NCBI RefSeq assembly: GCF_002871945.2 | Contig: NZ_CP126963.1 | Location: 1,736,001 to 1,800,000, forward strand | Origin: Gleimia hominis | Lineage (GTDB): Bacteria; Actinomycetota; Actinomycetes; Actinomycetales; Actinomycetaceae | Direction: 5' to 3' | Length of the DNA stretch: 64,000 bases | The notes under the pieces: model-generated | Told to the model about the DNA's origin: nothing | Database searches by the model: none | The model's input: only the letters and a program-made list of their open reading frames with translations | Made by a program: the position numbers and the translations under genes | Shown: positions 1-9,346 of the stretch, piece by piece | How the letters are laid out: each line of letters begins with the position of its first letter | Position numbering within the stretch: position 1 is the stretch's first letter

Positions 1-2
1 AA

Positions 3-1748
3 CTACCCAGCCTGCAGGCGGAGCAGACGCGGACGGTGAAGTTCACGGTGCCGACGCATTCGCTCCCTATATATGACGCGTTCAACTGGGGGCCGCGGGG
101 GGTGGAGGTGTCCGTGCAGGCCACGCAGGAGAAATCCGCGCAAGATACAGATGCGGATGAGGGTACGCAGGTAACTCCTAACGAAGGAGCGGGTACGCAG
201 GCAACTGCCGGCGAGGGAGCGGACAAGCAGGCAACTGCCGGAAACGACGAGGGTGAGGCCGTGCAGGCGGCGGCGCGGTCGGTGATTATTTGGGATTCGC
301 AAACGGACCTGCAGCCAGTTGGAGTAACGGCGCTGGTGCCGGTTGGGACGCAGTTGGATAAGAACCTTAAGCCGCAGTTCCCGGCCGGTCCCCTGGTGCC
401 GCGGCTGACCACGGTCCCGGGGGTGGCGGTTGCGGTGGAATCGCAGTTACTAAATACGGATAAGCAGCTGGTGCAAGACTTGGTTTCGGCGCGGCAAACC
501 CCGGTTACGCTACCGGCGTTGGGCGCGAACCTGGCAGATTTGGCGCATACCAAAAACAAGGCGTTCATTAAGCTGGCGAAAGCATCTATTGGGGTGCATA
601 AAGCTGCTGATGAGGCGCAGTTACCGACCGTTGATAACGTCGTGTGGGCGCGGGGTACCGCTTTGGATCGCGTTACCGTGCGCGCGTGGGCAGACCGGGT
701 GATCATCACATCTGACGAGGCGCTCGCACCGGTTTACTACCCCAGTTACACGCCCAGTGCCGTGTTCAGTGTTGACCCCCGCTCGGGCGTCACGCTGCAG
801 GGGGATGCGGCGAACGCGGGTACGCGCATCATTGCCACCAAGCAGAGTATCGACAATCTAATTGCCCAGCCGGCGAAAACCCCTGCGGAAGAGTTCAACG
901 TGCGTCAACTGTTGCGCGCCAGCACCGCGATAATCACCCGCGAACTGCCATACGAACCCCGGTCGATCGCGGTTGCAGCGCCCACGGAGCTCACCAGTAA
1001 TACCGTAGAGCGGCTGCGGGCCCTCATGAATAATTCGTGGGTGAAACCGACCCCCCTAAACGCGCTTTTGAACGCGGACATAACGCAAGCGCGAGTGCGG
1101 GAAACACTGGTGGAACACCGCCCCACCAGTGGGATTAACGCGAGCCAAGCGGAAGCAACCATGTCGGCGCTCGCCAGCACGAACGCGGTTGCCGCCGCGG
1201 TGGCGGACACGGATACGCAACCGGCACGGCTGCGTCAAGATGCCCTGCTGGTGGCCCGCAGTGTCAAAACGGCGAAGCAAAGAGAGCAGATTTTAACGGA
1301 TCTGAAGAAGCGGGCTCAGGCAATCTCAACAGCGCTGGTGGTCGCCCGGTCCGCGCCCATTAACCTGCTGGATTCCAAAGCGAACCTGCCGATAACGGTG
1401 AGTAACAAACTGGCGGACACCGCGAACGTAACCGTCACTGCCACCACGTTGGACCCCCGTTTGCGCCTCGGGGGTGCGCAGAAAACACAGGTGGCGGGGC
1501 GGACCGCAAAACTGGTGCGGATTCCCACCGAAGGCATTGGTTCCGGTAACGTAAAAGTTCGCGTATCCTTAACGAATCCGCAGGGTAAAGCGTTACACCC
1601 ACCACGTGAAATCGTGGTGCGGGTGCGTGCCGGGTGGGAGTCAAAAGGAACGTTCGCTATCGGTGCTGCGCTGGCAGTGCTTTTAGTGATAGGTGTTGTG
1701 CGTAGTATTCGAGGTGGTAGACGTGCCTCTACATCCAAGGAGGTTTAA
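3..1748 (+). CDS. DUF6049-type membrane-anchored extracytoplasmic protein (5' end outside window)
   Basis: The reading frame is open from the first bases of the window, so the start lies upstream; 581 residues are visible. The protein is mostly extracytoplasmic, Ala/Thr/Val-rich, and ends in one membrane segment (AIGAALAVLLVIGVV) followed by a short basic tail, a C-terminal anchor. Near the visible N-terminus (bases 161-250) are three 10-residue repeats (GTQVT.../GTQAT.../DKQAT...). Its position directly before murJ, with a one-base stop/start overlap, is that of the DUF6049 family in actinobacteria; the family's function is unknown, but the coupling points to cell-envelope biogenesis. The family call rests on position, length and topology rather than on catalytic motifs. 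Confidence 0.62.
   Translation, partial: LPSLQAEQTRTVKFTVPTHSLPIYDAFNWGPRGVEVSVQATQEKSAQDTDADEGTQVTPNEGAGTQATAGEGADKQATAGNDEGEAVQAAARSVIIWDSQTDLQPVGVTALVPVGTQLDKNLKPQFPAGPLVPRLTTVPGVAVAVESQLLNTDKQLVQDLVSARQTPVTLPALGANLADLAHTKNKAFIKLAKASIGVHKAADEAQLPTVDNVVWARGTALDRVTVRAWADRVIITSDEALAPVYYPSYTPSAVFSVDPRSGVTLQGDAANAGTRIIATKQSIDNLIAQPAKTPAEEFNVRQLLRASTAIITRELPYEPRSIAVAAPTELTSNTVERLRALMNNSWVKPTPLNALLNADITQARVRETLVEHRPTSGINASQAEATMSALASTNAVAAAVADTDTQPARLRQDALLVARSVKTAKQREQILTDLKKRAQAISTALVVARSAPINLLDSKANLPITVSNKLADTANVTVTATTLDPRLRLGGAQKTQVAGRTAKLVRIPTEGIGSGNVKVRVSLTNPQGKALHPPREIVVRVRAGWESKGTFAIGAALAVLLVIGVVRSIRGGRRASTSKEV
161..250 (+). repeat. In-frame 30-bp tandem repeat in the DUF6049 gene
   Basis: Three consecutive 30-bp units begin at 161, 191 and 221, each starting GGGTACGCAG or GGACAAGCAG. 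They encode a 10-residue degenerate repeat in a low-complexity part of the protein. The period is a multiple of three, so copy-number change would keep the frame. Confidence 0.8.
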
Positions 1749-3427
1749 TGTCCCCAGATAACGAAGAGCTGGTGGGGGATCCGAAGCAGACGTCTATTGC
1801 TCGTTCCACGGCGATTATGGCGGCGGGCACAATCGTGTCGCGCCTACTCGGGTTCGTCCGCTGGGGCCTGCTGCTGGTCGCGGTTGGGGGCACGGGTGCT
1901 AACGATGCGTTCCAAGTGGCGAATACCCTCCCTAACACCGTGTTCAACATGCTGGCTGCGGGGCTTTTAGACGCGATTTTGGTGCCTCAAATTGTGCGGG
2001 CGTTCAAAACCCGCGGTGGGTCCGCGTACGTGAACCGGTTGCTCACGTTAGCGGGGTTGATTCTGCTGGGGCTCACCACGCTGATGGTGATTGGGGCGGG
2101 TGTGCTGGTGGAGATTTCTGCGGCGCAGATGGATCCGCAGTGGAAGCATTTGGCGATTATTTTTGCGGTCTGGTGCTTGCCACAAATCTTCTTCTACGGC
2201 CTGTATTCCCTGTTGGGAGAAACGTTGAACGCGCGCGGCGTGTTCGGCCCGTACATGTGGACACCGGTGGTTAATAACGTGGTCGCCATTGTGGGTCTGC
2301 TGGTTTTCATGATGGTGTACGGCACCGGCGGGGACCTGTTGGACGCCGCCACGTGGGATTGGAGTCGCACCGCCCTGTTAGCAGCCCCCACCACGCTGGG
2401 GGTAGTGGTGCAGGCGGTTATGTTGATCCCGTTTTTACGTTCCGCGGGCGTGCGGTTGCGGCTTGATTTTCATTTCCGAGGCGCGAACTTGCGTTCGGCG
2501 TCCAAACTGACGGCGTGGGTGTTCGCCACGTTGACGGTGGGTCAGTTGGGGTACTTGTCGACTTCGAATATTGCGGCGGCGGCGAACAGTTGGGGGGTTG
2601 CGCACGACACGTTTGCGCCCGCTAACGCCGCAATGTCGTACACGTTTATGGTGTATATGTTGCCGCAGTCGATTATTTCGGTTTCGATTGCGACGGCGTT
2701 GTTCACGCGCCTGGCGGCGTCTGCGGCGGATCATGATCATTTGATGATGGCGCAGCAGTACCATTTTGGGGTTCGTATCACGTCTATGTTGACGCTGTGG
2801 TTAGCGGCGTGCGTGGGGGCGGCAGCAGCCCCGGTTTTTCAGGCGTTGGGGCCTAACAATTCGGTTGAGATCCTGTCGGGTTTCGTGGACGTGTTGATTG
2901 CTTTGCTGCCGGGTTTGGCTGGGGCGGCGGTAATTTTGTTTTCGCAACGCGTGTTTTATTCCCTTGAGGATGGGCGCCCGGTGTTCTTCACGGTGCTGGT
3001 GCCTACGCTGTGTGGGATTGCGCTGGCGTGGACGTTGAAGGCGTTTATCCACCCGACTTTCTGGCTGCTCGGAGCTTCGGTTGCGGATTCGCTGTCGCGG
3101 ATTGCGCAGGGGGTGATTGCCGCGTTCTACGTGAAACACAAGCTGCCGGACGCGGATCCGCTGCGGGTTATTAACGACGCGCTGCGCTACGGTTTTTTTG
3201 CTATTTCCGCCGCTTTGGTGGGGGCCGCGTTTTTGCACGTGGTGGGCCCGTTTGCGACGGGTTCGGCCCTGGTGTGTCTGCTGGGTGCCCTCTGGCGGGG
3301 CTTGTTTACCGGCGTGATTGTGACGGGTGTTTTCTTCGGTTTCTTGATTGCGTTCGATAGGGCGAATTCGCAGCGGGCGCTGGTGGTGTTGTCGCGCCGG
3401 ATTCCGCCGCTGCGCCGGTTCTTGTAG
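1748..3427 (+). CDS. murJ: Lipid II flippase MurJ (MviN)
   Basis: A 559-residue polytopic membrane protein of the MVF/MOP exporter superfamily, which flips the peptidoglycan precursor lipid II across the membrane. The N-terminus has the family signature (STAIMAAGTIVSRLLGFVR) followed by the NDAFQVANTLPN region and a long series of hydrophobic helices. The start codon overlaps the preceding stop (TAATG) and has a strong ribosome-binding site, AAGGAGGT, at 1737-1744, so the two genes are translationally coupled. In mycobacteria the orthologue is fused to a pseudokinase and an external binding domain; here MurJ ends soon after its last helix and the external domain lies in the next gene. Confidence 0.95.
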   Translation: MSPDNEELVGDPKQTSIARSTAIMAAGTIVSRLLGFVRWGLLLVAVGGTGANDAFQVANTLPNTVFNMLAAGLLDAILVPQIVRAFKTRGGSAYVNRLLTLAGLILLGLTTLMVIGAGVLVEISAAQMDPQWKHLAIIFAVWCLPQIFFYGLYSLLGETLNARGVFGPYMWTPVVNNVVAIVGLLVFMMVYGTGGDLLDAATWDWSRTALLAAPTTLGVVVQAVMLIPFLRSAGVRLRLDFHFRGANLRSASKLTAWVFATLTVGQLGYLSTSNIAAAANSWGVAHDTFAPANAAMSYTFMVYMLPQSIISVSIATALFTRLAASAADHDHLMMAQQYHFGVRITSMLTLWLAACVGAAAAPVFQALGPNNSVEILSGFVDVLIALLPGLAGAAVILFSQRVFYSLEDGRPVFFTVLVPTLCGIALAWTLKAFIHPTFWLLGASVADSLSRIAQGVIAAFYVKHKLPDADPLRVINDALRYGFFAISAALVGAAFLHVVGPFATGSALVCLLGALWRGLFTGVIVTGVFFGFLIAFDRANSQRALVVLSRRIPPLRRFL

Positions 3428-3545
3428 TGATTTGCACCGCGTGTGTGTTGTTAAACGGTGCGTATGCGCCGGTGGGATACGCGTTGCGTTAAGCTGAGTG
3501 TGAATATTTTGTTGGTTTTTACCGTGTTTTTTGAGGGGGTTGCGC

Positions 3546-4988
3546 ATGTCTGATGCTGAGCGTGAAGATCAGTCTACGCCGAAGCCGGACACCCCGGATG
3601 AGTCCACCGGTTCGTTCACTCAAGCTGTTACCGGGGCGCTAAAGCGGATTAACCAGTCGATGTCTACCCAGGCGTTGCAGAAGAAGCTGCGAGAGCGGTT
3701 GGGTAAGCAGGCGCGGCGTAATCTTGGGGAGCGCGCGTCTTTACCAGATTTTGAGGACCTGTTGGTTGACCCGCAGGTCGATCAGCATGAGCCTCGGCAT
3801 TCGCGTGGTGACGTGCTAGATCAGATGCGGGCGTCGGATAAGACACCCACGTCGGCAGGAGAACCGAAAGGTGCGCCAGCCCCTCAGGTGTCTGAAACGG
3901 CGGAACCGGGTGAAAGTGCAGCGGAACCGGAAGACACGACTAAGGCGTTTGTGAATGAGGTGGTTAACGCGCAGCCACTCGATGGGGAAGGAGCGTTGTC
4001 GCAGTTGCCGAAGTGGCGGGCGCTACCCGTGCCGAAGGAGTCTGAAACTGAACCTCAGGCACCGGTGGATACGGACGCTGACCACGCGGAAGAAACGCAG
4101 CTGCGGACCACGGGTATTCCCCAGGTGGTGCCCACAAGTGGAGCCCACGAGGACGGTGAGGCGGAGTCGGCTGGCTCTACCGATGGGGAACCTGGCGCTG
4201 ATACCGCGGATACAGCGGAAAAAGAGGGGCAACCGTGGTTGCAGACCTTGAAGCGGGGGCGGGGACGCGTCCTGTCTCTACCGTCTGGGACGCGGGCACT
4301 GTCGCATTCTTTGCATAGCGTGCGCACTTCGTTCGACGAGTTCAACGAGGGCGCGAGCGTGGACCCGACGCGGCCAACGATTATCCTGTTTGCCTCCCTC
4401 ACCGTGGTGGCTGCGCTGATTGCCACACTGACGTTGTTCAACACTTCTCTGCCGAGTGTTTTCACCAAGTCAGACTCACCCAAACCCGCGGCGGCAGCAC
4501 CGCAGAAAGAGACGCAAGAACCTCAGGAGAAGAAGGAGCCTCAAGCGAATAAACCGCAAACTAGTGCGCCGCAAGTGGATTCTATAGAAGTGGTTTCGTT
4601 CCAAAATGACGGTGGCGACCACCCGGATCAGGCCGCGCAAATGTTTGACGGGAACCCAGATACGGGGTGGCAAAGCCGGTACTTTATGAACCCGGACCTG
4701 CCCCCGGAGAACACGATCCGCCTGATCGTGCACCTGAAAGCGGATGCGGACGTGAAGGAAGTTTCATTCGACGGGCCGATTGAAGGTGGGCAAGTGGACC
4801 TGCGGGTAGGCGATGGGTCCAAGCCGTTCGAAACGAAAGTGTTGACGTCCGCGGCAATGAAGGGGACGACCACCTTGAAGCCTTCTGAGGTGACGAAAGG
4901 GAAAGTGGTGACACTCGACTTCGTGTCCCTACCCGTGGATGACGAATCGCATTACCGCGTGAAAATAAACGAACTGCGTGTCAAATAG
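3546..4988 (+). CDS. Single-pass membrane protein with discoidin-like extracellular domain (MurJ partner)
   Basis: 480 residues from the ATG at 3546, chosen because GAGGGGG at 3533-3539 fits it better than the TTG at 3531. The first ~275 residues are charged, low-complexity and cytoplasmic; one membrane helix follows (PTIILFASLTVVAALIATL), then a Pro/Gln/Lys-rich spacer, then about 130 residues resembling a galactose-binding jelly roll (AAQMFDGNPDTGWQSRYF is typical of discoidin-like folds). The same type of ectodomain closes the MviN-pseudokinase fusion of mycobacteria (Rv3910). No kinase lobe is visible here. Likely role: coupling MurJ or wall synthesis to an external ligand; this is inferred from context. 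Confidence 0.6.
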   Translation: MSDAEREDQSTPKPDTPDESTGSFTQAVTGALKRINQSMSTQALQKKLRERLGKQARRNLGERASLPDFEDLLVDPQVDQHEPRHSRGDVLDQMRASDKTPTSAGEPKGAPAPQVSETAEPGESAAEPEDTTKAFVNEVVNAQPLDGEGALSQLPKWRALPVPKESETEPQAPVDTDADHAEETQLRTTGIPQVVPTSGAHEDGEAESAGSTDGEPGADTADTAEKEGQPWLQTLKRGRGRVLSLPSGTRALSHSLHSVRTSFDEFNEGASVDPTRPTIILFASLTVVAALIATLTLFNTSLPSVFTKSDSPKPAAAAPQKETQEPQEKKEPQANKPQTSAPQVDSIEVVSFQNDGGDHPDQAAQMFDGNPDTGWQSRYFMNPDLPPENTIRLIVHLKADADVKEVSFDGPIEGGQVDLRVGDGSKPFETKVLTSAAMKGTTTLKPSEVTKGKVVTLDFVSLPVDDESHYRVKINELRVK

Positions 4989-5189
4989 GCCGTAGGGTGT
5001 GCTCTGGGGGCGCTCCTGGCGCGCGCGGATGGGGCGCAGATTTCGGGGCTCGCGACCCTGTGTTTCGCTGGAAGCGCATGCGGCTTGGGGCGCGGGAATA
5101 AAGTGGGTGCCTGTAGAGTTGTGTTAGTTGTTGGATGAGTACTGTAACGATTAGTGCTGTAACTCTTTGTGATTGACCAGTGGAGTTTT

Positions 5190-6113
5190 ATGACTGAACA
5201 GAACGTACACGATTTGATCATCGTAGGTTCGGGCCCAGCCGGGTACACGGCCGCGGTCTACGCAGCCCGCGCGGGCTTGGCGCCTTTGGTGTTAGCGGGC
5301 GCGGTTACCGCCGGGGGTGCGCTGATGAACACCACGGATGTGGAGAACTTCCCGGGTTTCCCAGAAGGGATTTTGGGGCCGGAGCTGATGGAGAATATGC
5401 GGGGCCAAGCTGAACGTTTTGGCGCGGACATCCGCATGGAAGACGCCACTGCTTTGCGCCTACAGGGCGAGGTTAAAGAGGTGGAGACCGACGAGGATAC
5501 GTACCGGGCACGCGCCGTGATTATCGCCACCGGTTCCGCCTACCGCGAGCTGGGTTTGGAGGGTGAGAAAACGTTTGCGGGCCGTGGCGTAAGCTACTGC
5601 GCTACCTGTGACGGGTTCTTCTTCCGCGACAAACCGATTGTCGTGGTTGGCGGTGGGGATTCCGCAATGGAGGAAGCGACGTTCTTGTCCCGTTTTGGAT
5701 CATCTGTGCTGGTGGTGCACCGCCGCGACGAGTTGCGTGCCTCGAAGGTCATGGCAGATCGGGCGATGGCGGATCCGAAGATTGAGTTCGCGTGGAATTC
5801 CGTGGTTGTGGACATGAAGGGAACGCAGACCCTGGAGTCCGTAACATTGGAGGACACGGTCACGGGTGAACGCCGCGATGTACCCGCGTCCGGTTTGTTT
5901 GTGGCGATCGGCCACGAGCCTCGCACGGACTTGGTGAAAGATCAGTTACCGCTGGAGGGCGGTTACATTAAGGTGGATGAACCGTCTACCCGCACCCCGA
6001 TTCCGGGGGTGTTTGCGTGCGGTGACGTGGTGGATTCCACGTATCGGCAGGCAGTTACTGCTGCGGGCACGGGTTGCCGGGCAGCGTTGGATGCACAGCA
6101 CTATTTGGGTTAA
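5190..6113 (+). CDS. trxB: Thioredoxin reductase
   Basis: 307 residues; an NADPH-dependent FAD enzyme that reduces thioredoxin. It shows the N-terminal FAD dinucleotide motif ([10 protein letters not shown], residues 13-22), the redox pair CATC at Cys137/Cys140, the NADPH-binding [10 protein letters not shown] and the C-terminal FAD motif GVFACGDV. The ATG at 5190 is preferred over the in-frame GTG at 5169 because TGGAG lies just before it and the N-terminus then fits the family. It lies 9 bp upstream of trxA and forms an operon with it. Confidence 0.96.
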   Translation: MTEQNVHDLIIVGSGPAGYTAAVYAARAGLAPLVLAGAVTAGGALMNTTDVENFPGFPEGILGPELMENMRGQAERFGADIRMEDATALRLQGEVKEVETDEDTYRARAVIIATGSAYRELGLEGEKTFAGRGVSYCATCDGFFFRDKPIVVVGGGDSAMEEATFLSRFGSSVLVVHRRDELRASKVMADRAMADPKIEFAWNSVVVDMKGTQTLESVTLEDTVTGERRDVPASGLFVAIGHEPRTDLVKDQLPLEGGYIKVDEPSTRTPIPGVFACGDVVDSTYRQAVTAAGTGCRAALDAQHYLG

Positions 6114-6122
6114 GGAGTTTTT

Positions 6123-6449
6123 ATGTCTGAGGTTCTTGATGTAACAGATGCTAAGTTCCAGGCGGAGGTTGTGGATTCCACTACCCCGGTTTTGGTTGAT
6201 TTTTGGGCGCCGTGGTGTGGCCCGTGCCGGCAGATGGCACCGATTATCGATGAGGTAGCTGCAGATCTGGACGGTAAGTTGAAGGTCATGAAGTTGAACG
6301 TGGATGACAATCCAAATACCGCGATGAAGTTCGGGATTGTTTCTATCCCCACCATGATCCTGTTCAAAGATGGGGAGGCTGTGAAAACGATCGTTGGGGG
6401 TCGGCCAAAAGTACAGTTGAAGTCCGAAATTGAGCCGCTACTGGGATAA
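6123..6449 (+). CDS. trxA: Thioredoxin
   Basis: 108 residues, the normal length. The active site WCGPC (Cys32, Cys35) and the cis-Pro loop SIPTM are present. The ribosome-binding site AAGGAG overlaps the trxB stop. It is the disulfide reductant recycled by TrxB. The last codons (CTACTGGGATAA) are the first unit of a 24-bp repeat that runs on into the intergenic space. Confidence 0.97.
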   Translation: MSEVLDVTDAKFQAEVVDSTTPVLVDFWAPWCGPCRQMAPIIDEVAADLDGKLKVMKLNVDDNPNTAMKFGIVSIPTMILFKDGEAVKTIVGGRPKVQLKSEIEPLLG

Positions 6450-6500
6450 CAGCTGGCCCCCGAGCTGGGATAGCAGTTTTCCCCGGAGCGGGGCAACAGG
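6441..6500 (+). repeat. 24-bp tandem repeat beginning in the trxA stop codon region
   Basis: Units begin at 6441 (CTGGGATAACAG), 6465 (CTGGGATAGCAG) and 6489 (CGGGGCAACAG), exactly 24 bp apart, each followed by a C-rich stretch. The first unit contains the last sense codons and stop codon of trxA. This is one of several gene-end repeats in the window. Confidence 0.75.
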
Positions 6501-6565
6501 TTCCCCCGGGCTAAGTTAAGTTGCCGGGATGACTTCCCGCCGGGTTAGGTTTCGGTTTTAGAAAG

Positions 6566-6610
6566 CGCGCATGCGTGGGTTTTGTCCACGGATGCGCGTT
6601 TTCTTTTCTC
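6566..6610 (+). terminator. Rho-independent terminator of trxB-trxA
   Basis: A 13-bp stem (CGCGCATGCGTGG at 6566-6578 with CCACGGATGCGCG at 6586-6598, one mismatch) with a 7-base loop, followed by TTTTCTTTTCTC. This is the clearest classical terminator in the window. Confidence 0.9.
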
Positions 6611-6674
6611 TTCTGTGTAACGGGTGGCACAATGGACAGGGTTAGTGTGTTTACTTCTATGAATTGAGGACAAC

Positions 6675-7994
6675 GTGACTGATCGCGATGCGCGGAGTGT
6701 GAATGAGGGTACGAGGCTTGACCCCTGGTTCGATGCTTACGCCGCCCGAGCGCACGGGTTGCGTTCGTCTGAGATCCGCGCGTTGTTCGCGGTCGTGTCG
6801 CGCCCCGAGGTTGTGTCTTTGGCGGGTGGCATGCCGAATATTAAGGATTTGCCGTTAGACCGTTTGGCGCAGTCGGCGGCGGAGTTGATTCGCCGTGATG
6901 GGACGCAGGCGATGCAGTACGGTTCTGGGCAGGGTTGGGAACCGTTGCGGGAACGCATTACAGAAGTGATGACGTACGACGGGATTACCGCGGATCCCGA
7001 TGACGTGGTGGTGACGACGGGGTCGCAGCAGGCGTTAGATTTGGTGTCGGAACTGTTCCTTGAGCGCGGTGACGTGGTGTTGGCAGAAGCCCCGTCTTAC
7101 GTGGGGGCGTTGGGCACGTTCCGGGCGTATGAGGGCGATATTGTCCACATTGAGATGGATGATGACGGTTTAGTGCCGGATGCGTTGGAGCAGACGATTA
7201 AGCAAGTGCGTGCCTCGGGGCGGAAAATTAAGTTTTTGTACACGATCCCGAATTTCCACAACCCGGCGGGAGTGACGATGTCGCAGGAGCGGCGTGCGCA
7301 GGTGGTGGAAATTTGCCGGCGTGAACGCGTGTTGATTGTGGAGGATAATCCGTATGGCCTGCTGGGGTTTGGGGCGGATCCACTGCCGGCATTGCAGTCT
7401 TTGAATCCTGAGGGCGTGGTGTATTTGGGTTCGTTTTCGAAGATGTTCGCCCCGGGTTTCCGCATTGGGTGGGCGTTGGCGCCGCATGCGGTGCGCGATA
7501 AGTTGGTATTGGCGTCGGAGTCCGCGATTCTTTCGCCGTCGATGGTTGGGCAGATGGCGATCGAGGATTATTTGTCTAACTACGATTGGTATTCGCAGGT
7601 GAAGGTGTACCGCGGGATGTATGAGGAGCGGTGCCAGGCGATGATGAAGGCGTTGGAGGATTATTTGCCGTCGTGTTCGTGGACTAAGCCGGATGGTGGT
7701 TTTTACACGTGGGTGACGCTGCCGGATGGGTTGGATGCGAAGGCGATGTTGCCGCGCGCGGTGACCGGTTTGGTTGCGTACGTGTCGGGCACGGCGTTTT
7801 ATGCGGATGGTCGGGGTGGTGACCATATGCGGCTTTCGTTTTGTTATCCGACTCCGCAGGAGATTCGTGAGGGGGTGCGCCGCCTTTCGCGGGTGATTTC
7901 GGCGGAGCAGGAGTTGGTTGAGATGTTTGGTACTAATGTGCGGGCACGCGTGTCGGATGATTCGGTGAGTGCGCCCGCACCAGATCAGCGTTGA
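6675..7994 (+). CDS. PLP-dependent aminotransferase, class I/II (2-aminoadipate transaminase-like)
   Basis: 439 residues from a GTG with GAGGA at 6666-6670. A fold-type I aminotransferase: VVVTTGSQQALDL binds the cofactor phosphate, NFHNPAGVTMS and VEDNPYGLL lie in the active site, and Lys256 in GSFSKMFAPGFRIGW is the Schiff-base lysine. It resembles the catalytic half of MocR/LysN-type enzymes but has no N-terminal winged helix. Substrate is unknown. The aminotransferase-Ddl pair next to trxA and before parB is a recurrent arrangement in actinobacteria, so this is probably the ancestral order. Confidence 0.85.
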   Translation: MTDRDARSVNEGTRLDPWFDAYAARAHGLRSSEIRALFAVVSRPEVVSLAGGMPNIKDLPLDRLAQSAAELIRRDGTQAMQYGSGQGWEPLRERITEVMTYDGITADPDDVVVTTGSQQALDLVSELFLERGDVVLAEAPSYVGALGTFRAYEGDIVHIEMDDDGLVPDALEQTIKQVRASGRKIKFLYTIPNFHNPAGVTMSQERRAQVVEICRRERVLIVEDNPYGLLGFGADPLPALQSLNPEGVVYLGSFSKMFAPGFRIGWALAPHAVRDKLVLASESAILSPSMVGQMAIEDYLSNYDWYSQVKVYRGMYEERCQAMMKALEDYLPSCSWTKPDGGFYTWVTLPDGLDAKAMLPRAVTGLVAYVSGTAFYADGRGGDHMRLSFCYPTPQEIREGVRRLSRVISAEQELVEMFGTNVRARVSDDSVSAPAPDQR

Positions 7995-8019
7995 TGGGTT
8001 TAGTGTTTAGGAGACGGGT

Positions 8020-9012
8020 GTGACGTTGCGGATTCTGATTGTTGCTGGTGGTTTAACGCATGAGCGGGACGTGTCTTTGCGGTCTGGCCGGCGGGTGGCG
8101 ACGCTGCTGCGCCGGGAGGGTCACGCGGTTAAGGTGTGTGATTTGAACGCGCAGCTGTTTACCACGTTGTCGGAGTTTGACCCAGATTTGGTGTGGCCGA
8201 TGATTCACGGTTCTGTGGGTGAAGATGGGTCTTTGCAGGACTTGTTGTACTTGCTTGGGTACCCGTATGTGGGTTCCACGCCGGATGCGTGTGTGTTGGC
8301 GTCGTCGAAACCGTCGGCGAAGGCGTTGGTGTCGCAGTATGGGGTGTTGACGCCAGCTTCGGTTAGTTTGTCGCAGTCATTGTTCCGCCAGGTGGGTGCG
8401 GAGGGGATTATCCGCGCGATTGATGATTCGTTCCGCTTTCCAGTTATGGTGAAGCCCGCAGATGGGGGTTCGGCCCTGGGGATTTCGCTGGCCACTTCCG
8501 AAGACCAGTTGCGTGCCGCGTTGGTAGATGCGTTTTCGTATGGGGATGCAGTTATGGTGGAGGATTTTGTTGAGGGCCGTGAGGTCGCGGTTTCTGTGTT
8601 GGATGTGACGGATACTGCGCGTGCACTTCCCCCGGTGGAGATTGTTGCTGAGGATGGGCGTTATGATTATGACGCGCGTTACAACCCGGGGCGGTCACGG
8701 TTTTTTGTGCCCGCACGTTTGAGTGACGATGAAGCAGATTCAGTTAAGGACGTGGCTGTGCGGGTGCATGAGGCGCTCGGTATGCGCCACCTGTCGCGCA
8801 TTGATTTGATTGTTGACCATGAGGGTGCGCCGTGGTTTATTGACGCGAACGTGGTGCCCGGAATGACGGATACGTCGCTTTTCCCTCAAGCTGCGCAGGC
8901 GGATAGTTCGTTCACGCAGATTCTGAACCAGTTGGCTTACACGGCGGTGGATGATACCGACGGTGCGGAAGAGGGAACTGACCCAGCCGACCTGGAGAAT
9001 ACGAAAGAATAG
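8020..9012 (+). CDS. D-alanine--D-alanine ligase family protein (ATP-grasp)
   Basis: 330 residues from GTG 8020 with AGGAGA at 8009-8014. Family features in order: LTHERDVSLRSG, HGSVGEDGSLQ, GYPYVGS, the ATP-grasp segment FPVMVKPADGGSALG and the metal/phosphate motif IDANVVPGMTDTS. Ddl enzymes join two D-alanines for the peptidoglycan stem peptide. The residue before the final NxxPGMT motif is Ala instead of the usual residue of Ddl, and the gene is away from the murF cluster, so this may be a second copy with a related substrate. It ends in an acidic tail. It sits 25 bp behind the aminotransferase, presumably in one operon. Confidence 0.8.
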   Translation: MTLRILIVAGGLTHERDVSLRSGRRVATLLRREGHAVKVCDLNAQLFTTLSEFDPDLVWPMIHGSVGEDGSLQDLLYLLGYPYVGSTPDACVLASSKPSAKALVSQYGVLTPASVSLSQSLFRQVGAEGIIRAIDDSFRFPVMVKPADGGSALGISLATSEDQLRAALVDAFSYGDAVMVEDFVEGREVAVSVLDVTDTARALPPVEIVAEDGRYDYDARYNPGRSRFFVPARLSDDEADSVKDVAVRVHEALGMRHLSRIDLIVDHEGAPWFIDANVVPGMTDTSLFPQAAQADSSFTQILNQLAYTAVDDTDGAEEGTDPADLENTKE

Positions 9013-9346
9013 CTTCCGCGCAGTGCTAAGTTCGCGAGCCTAGCCCCGAACGCGTGGTTTAGAAGGCGCGCATAGCGAAGTAATCGGGGGTGCACGCGCT
9101 TTCCTCGCGTACTCTTTGACAACTCAGATCGGTTTTAAAACTGCGGGTTTAGTTAGGGTGTAGCGGATTCTAGATACTAATTAGGGTGATCTAAACCCGG
9201 ATCTATCCTCGATTCAACCTGGTTTAAACGTTTCGGTTCCTGAGCCAGTGTGGAAGTGTGAGCTGTGCCGCAAGAAAAACATTTCGGCGCTGAATCGTCC
9301 TCACTGCGAAGATGCGAAGATGCGTCGACGAGGAAAGGAATTTTTC
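9013..9346 (+). promoter_or_regulatory. Leader/control region of the arcB-arcC cluster
   Basis: 334 bases with no gene. It holds a perfect TTGACA at 9116-9121 with a weak TAAAAC at 9136-9141 (14-bp spacing, short). A 9-bp inverted repeat CGGGTTTAG (9144-9152) / CTAAACCCG (9191-9199) follows, and inside it the octamer TTAGGGTG occurs twice (9153-9160 and 9181-9188). This layout suggests an operator or a structured leader controlling the catabolic genes downstream. No binding protein can be assigned. Confidence 0.4.

Noticed and set aside
9248..9346. N-terminal extension of the ornithine carbamoyltransferase
   Set aside because: The extra 33 residues (Cys/Arg-rich) do not match the family, and a good ribosome-binding site precedes the ATG at 9347.
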